A stretch of DNA of 64,000 bases from NCBI RefSeq assembly GCF_900187975.1, contig NZ_FZPC01000015.1:1-64000 (forward strand), read 5' to 3'. Positions 61,480 to 64,000 of this stretch are shown one piece after another. Under the pieces are notes generated by a model that saw nothing but the letters and a program-made list of their open reading frames with translations, did no database searches and was not told the DNA's origin. Each line of letters opens with the position of its first letter. Position 1 is the first letter of the stretch. Source of the stretch: Pseudomonas delhiensis (lineage in GTDB: Bacteria > Pseudomonadota > Gammaproteobacteria > Pseudomonadales > Pseudomonadaceae). Position numbers and translations under genes: made by a program.

Positions 61480-62364
61480 ATGAAACTCTGCACCTTCAAG
61501 ACCCCCGGCGGCCTGGTCGGCGTCGGCCTGGTGACCGCCGGCGGCGTCATCCGCGTCGCCGACCACCTGTCCGCCGCGCCGCGCGACATGATCGGGCTGA
61601 TCGGCGAATGGCAACATTGGCAGGAGCCGCTGCGGCGCCTGGCGCAGGTCCAGCCGGCGGACTTCGCCCTCGACGAGGTGACCCTGCTGGCGCCGGTGCC
61701 GCGCCCGGGCAAGATCCTCGGCATCGGCCTGAACTACGCCGACCACGTCGCCGAGTCGGGCATGGCCACGCCGGCGGACCAGCTGTGGTTCGCCATGATG
61801 AACACCTCGGCCAACGGCCCCTGCGCGCCCATCGACCTGCCGCTGGTGTCGGAGCAGCTGGACTACGAGGCCGAGATGGTCTTCGTGATCGGCAAGCGCT
61901 GCCGCCACGTCAGCCGCGAGCAGGCGCCGCAGGTGATCTTCGGCTACTGCGCGGGCAACGACGTGAGCGTGCGCGATTGGCAGCTGCGCACCTCGCAGTT
62001 CGTCCTCGGCAAGTCCTTCGACGGCCACGCGCCCTTCGGCCCCTGGCTGGTCACCCCGGACGAGGTGGGCAACCCCCACGAGCTGGGCATCCGCTGCTTC
62101 GTCAACGACGAGAAGCGCCAGGACTCCAACACCCGCGAGCTGATCTTCGACTGCTACCAGCAGGTGGAGCACCTGTCGAAGGTGATGACCCTGGAGCCGG
62201 GCGACGTGATCTACACCGGCACCCCCGGCGGCATCGGCGGCGGCTTCAAGCCGCCGCGCTGGCTGCGCGAAGGCGACCGGGTGCGGGTGGAGATCGACCG
62301 CCTGGGCGCCATCGAGAATGTCGTTCGCGCCGAGCGCGTGGCGGGAGACGGCCATGGACGTTGA
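61480..62364 (+). CDS. Fumarylacetoacetate hydrolase-family enzyme
   Basis: This 294-residue FAH-family protein has LGIGLNYADHVAESG, the metal-binding LDYEAEMVFVIGK, GYCAGNDVSVRDWQ, GKSFDGHAPFGPW and VIYTGTPGGIGGG. Family members hydrolyse, hydrate or isomerise ring-cleavage products (for example HpaG, maleylpyruvate or oxo-dienoate types). Here it would process the extradiol product to a 2-oxo acid. It starts 10 bp after the dioxygenase gene and overlaps the next gene by 11 bp. Confidence 0.86.
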   Translation: MKLCTFKTPGGLVGVGLVTAGGVIRVADHLSAAPRDMIGLIGEWQHWQEPLRRLAQVQPADFALDEVTLLAPVPRPGKILGIGLNYADHVAESGMATPADQLWFAMMNTSANGPCAPIDLPLVSEQLDYEAEMVFVIGKRCRHVSREQAPQVIFGYCAGNDVSVRDWQLRTSQFVLGKSFDGHAPFGPWLVTPDEVGNPHELGIRCFVNDEKRQDSNTRELIFDCYQQVEHLSKVMTLEPGDVIYTGTPGGIGGGFKPPRWLREGDRVRVEIDRLGAIENVVRAERVAGDGHGR

Positions 62365-62731
62365 AGCCATCCAGCAGGAAATCCTCCGTCTTGAAAGCGA
62401 GCGCTGCCGCGCCCTGGTGCAGCGCGACCTGCAGGCCCTGGCGGCGCTGATGGACGACGGCCTGGTGCACGTGCACGCCACCGGCAAGGTGGACGACAAG
62501 GCGCAGTACCTGGAGATGGTCGCCCGCCACATCGACTTCCTCAGCGTCGAGCGCAGCGCGATGAGCGTGCGCGTGCACGGCGACACGGCCATCGCCAGCG
62601 GCCGCCTGGAGCAGGCCATCGTCCTGCGCGAGAGCGGCGAGGAGCGGCTGATGAAGGCCTACGCCACCCAGGTGTGGCTGCGCGGGGAGGGCGGCTGGCG
62701 GCAGTGTGCCTTCCAGGCCACCAACACCTGA
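62354..62731 (+). CDS. SnoaL-like / DUF4440 protein (NTF2 fold)
   Basis: This 125-residue protein has the NTF2-like pattern: the helix EILRLESERCRALVQRDLQA, LAALMDDGLVHVHATGKVDD, and strands VRVHGDTAIASGRLEQAIVL and VWLRGEGGWRQCAFQATN. Such small cone-fold proteins act as isomerases, hydratases or binding proteins. The 11-bp overlap with the FAH gene suggests coupled translation and a role in the same pathway. The exact reaction is unknown. Confidence 0.78.
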   Translation: MDVEAIQQEILRLESERCRALVQRDLQALAALMDDGLVHVHATGKVDDKAQYLEMVARHIDFLSVERSAMSVRVHGDTAIASGRLEQAIVLRESGEERLMKAYATQVWLRGEGGWRQCAFQATNT

Positions 62732-62744
62732 CCCCTGCAAGTCC

Positions 62745-62764
62745 GCGGGCCGGCGACGGCCCGC
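62745..62764 (+). other. Short intergenic stem-loop
   Basis: GCGGGCC and GGCCCGC pair around GGCGAC, 14 bp after the SnoaL-like gene. No T tract. It probably modulates expression of the porin relative to the enzymes. Confidence 0.4.
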
Positions 62765-62824
62765 GCCGGCAGGGACGCCGGACCTCACGCCAACGACAGA
62801 AAACAACAACAAGAGTCCATATTC

Positions 62825-64000
62825 ATGAACAACATCCGGGTGAAAGCGCTGGGTGCGGTGCTGGCCGCCTTCGCGATAATCGACTGCCACGCCGAGCCGG
62901 CCGGCGAGCCCGCCGAAGGCACGCTGTTCCGCAGCCTGTTCGGCGACGGCCTGCAGCGCGACTACGGCATCACCACCTCCTTCCTGCTCGACATCGGCTA
63001 CTCCCGCAACAACCGCTCCACCCACGACGAGCGCCGCGACGGCCTCAGCAACCTCCCCGTCACCGGTTTTTCCGACGAGGGCTTCGAACTGGGCAGCCTG
63101 CACCTGTTCGTCGACAGGCCGCTCAAGGCCAACTTCATCCCGCGCATCACCCCCTTGCCCGGGCCCAAGCCCGACACCGCGGACTTCGGCTTCACCTTCG
63201 AGACCCTCTATGGGCGCAACGCGCAGTTCTCCCGGGCCTTCGGCTGGGACATGCACTGGGACGTCAACTCGCCCGGCGACGACGACACCGAGAAGGCCCG
63301 GCGCGACAGGCAGAACTTCGTCTCCACGCCCAACCTGGCCGCCACGGCGTACCTGCCCTACGGGCCGGGCTTCACCCTGATGGCGGGTATCTTCGGCCCG
63401 GCCTTCGGCTACGAGATCCCGCCGAACATCCGCCTCGCCCGCAACCCCTTCGCCAGCCGCACCTACGCCTTCGTCAGCAACCTGGTGACGGTCAGCGGGG
63501 TGATGCTGGGCTCCCGCCTGCTCGACGGCCCGCAGGGGCTGCTGGGGGTGGAACTGGGCGTGGCCCAGGGCTGGAGCAACCTGCGCGACAACAACGACGA
63601 CAAGGCGCTGTTCGGCGCGCTGCGCTGGCGCACGCCCGACATGCAGACCTGGGTCGACTACGAGTTCATGCTGGGCAACCAGCAGAACGACAGCGTCAAG
63701 GACGTGCAGGCGCCGACCTCGCGGCTGATCTCCCCGGACGGCCAGCTCCGGCAGCAGCATTCGCTGAACGGCTGGCACCGCTTCGACGAGCGCTGGTCGA
63801 TGGGCGCGGAGCTGGTCTACGGCCGCCAGGACGGCGACGGCAAGCCGTCGACCGTGGACATCATCACCGGGCCGGGCTTCGATGGCGCCCATTGGTGGGG
63901 CGTCAACGCGGTGGTCACCTACCAGATCGGGCCCGACCTGTCGTTCTCGGTGCGCGGCGAGCATTTCAGCGATCCGGACGGCTTCACGCTGTTCCCCACC
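62825..64000 (+). CDS. Outer-membrane porin, BBP2/OmpL-like (3' end beyond the window)
   Basis: An open frame from ATG 62825 runs to the window end without a stop (at least 392 codons). A signal peptide (RVKALGAVLAAFAIIDCHA) is followed by barrel strands typical of the putative beta-barrel porin-2 group: GFEGLSLH-like DEGFELGSLHLFVDRPLKAN, MAGIFGPAFGYEIPP, NPFASRTYAFVSNLVTVSG and GLLGVELGVAQGWSN. It is the last visible gene of the aromatic operon and probably admits the substrate. The 3' end is missing only because the window stops. Confidence 0.8.
   Translation, partial: MNNIRVKALGAVLAAFAIIDCHAEPAGEPAEGTLFRSLFGDGLQRDYGITTSFLLDIGYSRNNRSTHDERRDGLSNLPVTGFSDEGFELGSLHLFVDRPLKANFIPRITPLPGPKPDTADFGFTFETLYGRNAQFSRAFGWDMHWDVNSPGDDDTEKARRDRQNFVSTPNLAATAYLPYGPGFTLMAGIFGPAFGYEIPPNIRLARNPFASRTYAFVSNLVTVSGVMLGSRLLDGPQGLLGVELGVAQGWSNLRDNNDDKALFGALRWRTPDMQTWVDYEFMLGNQQNDSVKDVQAPTSRLISPDGQLRQQHSLNGWHRFDERWSMGAELVYGRQDGDGKPSTVDIITGPGFDGAHWWGVNAVVTYQIGPDLSFSVRGEHFSDPDGFTLFPT

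Overview
The window is high-GC, densely coded bacterial DNA with many ATGA stop/start overlaps. Gene content points to a Pseudomonas of the P. aeruginosa/nitroreducens/citronellolis kind: an OprD-type porin, a Ttg-like solvent efflux pump under an IclR repressor, REP-like 'GTAGGAGCG' intergenic repeats and a hydroxyproline cluster. The species is an inference. No rRNA, tRNA, CRISPR array, transposase or phage gene was seen.

Layout. (1) 1-3.1 kb: etfA (its partner etfB would lie just upstream), an OprD-family porin, and a DUF488/DUF2945 pair. (2) 3.2-6.5 kb: an ftrABCD ferrous-iron uptake operon behind a Fur-box-like site. (3) 6.8-9.6 kb: a porin with a strong terminator, then about 1.3 kb of non-coding DNA packed with duplicated palindromic repeats. 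(4) 9.6-19.2 kb: a respiration and reactive-sulfur block. It holds a cydP-cydA-cydB-cydX-ybgE bd-oxidase operon and, divergent from it across a CsoR-type palindrome, a DUF2892 membrane protein and a CsoR-family regulator. These are followed by TauE, a DUF442-SQR fusion, an ETHE1-like persulfide dioxygenase, and a divergent peroxiredoxin plus BigR/SqrR-like ArsR repressor. (5) 19.5-31.9 kb: 4-hydroxyproline uptake (amino-acid ABC transporter) and catabolism (epimerase, D-hydroxyproline dehydrogenase, deaminase, aldehyde dehydrogenase). The same block has a second proline-racemase-fold enzyme with a Ser/Cys active site, two near-duplicate GntR regulators, a DMT exporter and an SDR. (6) 31.9-43.6 kb: surface adhesins, namely a TpsA/TpsB two-partner secretion pair, a large trimeric autotransporter, and an unusual receiver-LuxR-PAS regulator between them. 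(7) 43.6-54.6 kb: PtrR-like LysR with divergent sad, an IclR-controlled RND tripartite pump, and LysR and TetR regulators. (8) 54.6-64 kb: a probable aromatic ring-cleavage operon. It has a two-component flavin monooxygenase, its own pyruvate-dehydrogenase-type E1/E2, a one-domain extradiol dioxygenase, a FAH-family hydrolase, a SnoaL-like protein and a porin cut by the window end.

The two regions most likely to hold undescribed biology are the sulfide/bd-oxidase block and the aromatic operon. In the first, a shared CsoR-type operator suggests that a sulfide-tolerant terminal oxidase is co-regulated with sulfide and persulfide oxidation. In the second, a ring-cleavage pathway appears to carry its own 2-oxo-acid dehydrogenase, behind a 5' region with a polyproline leader peptide and repeated TetR-like palindromes.
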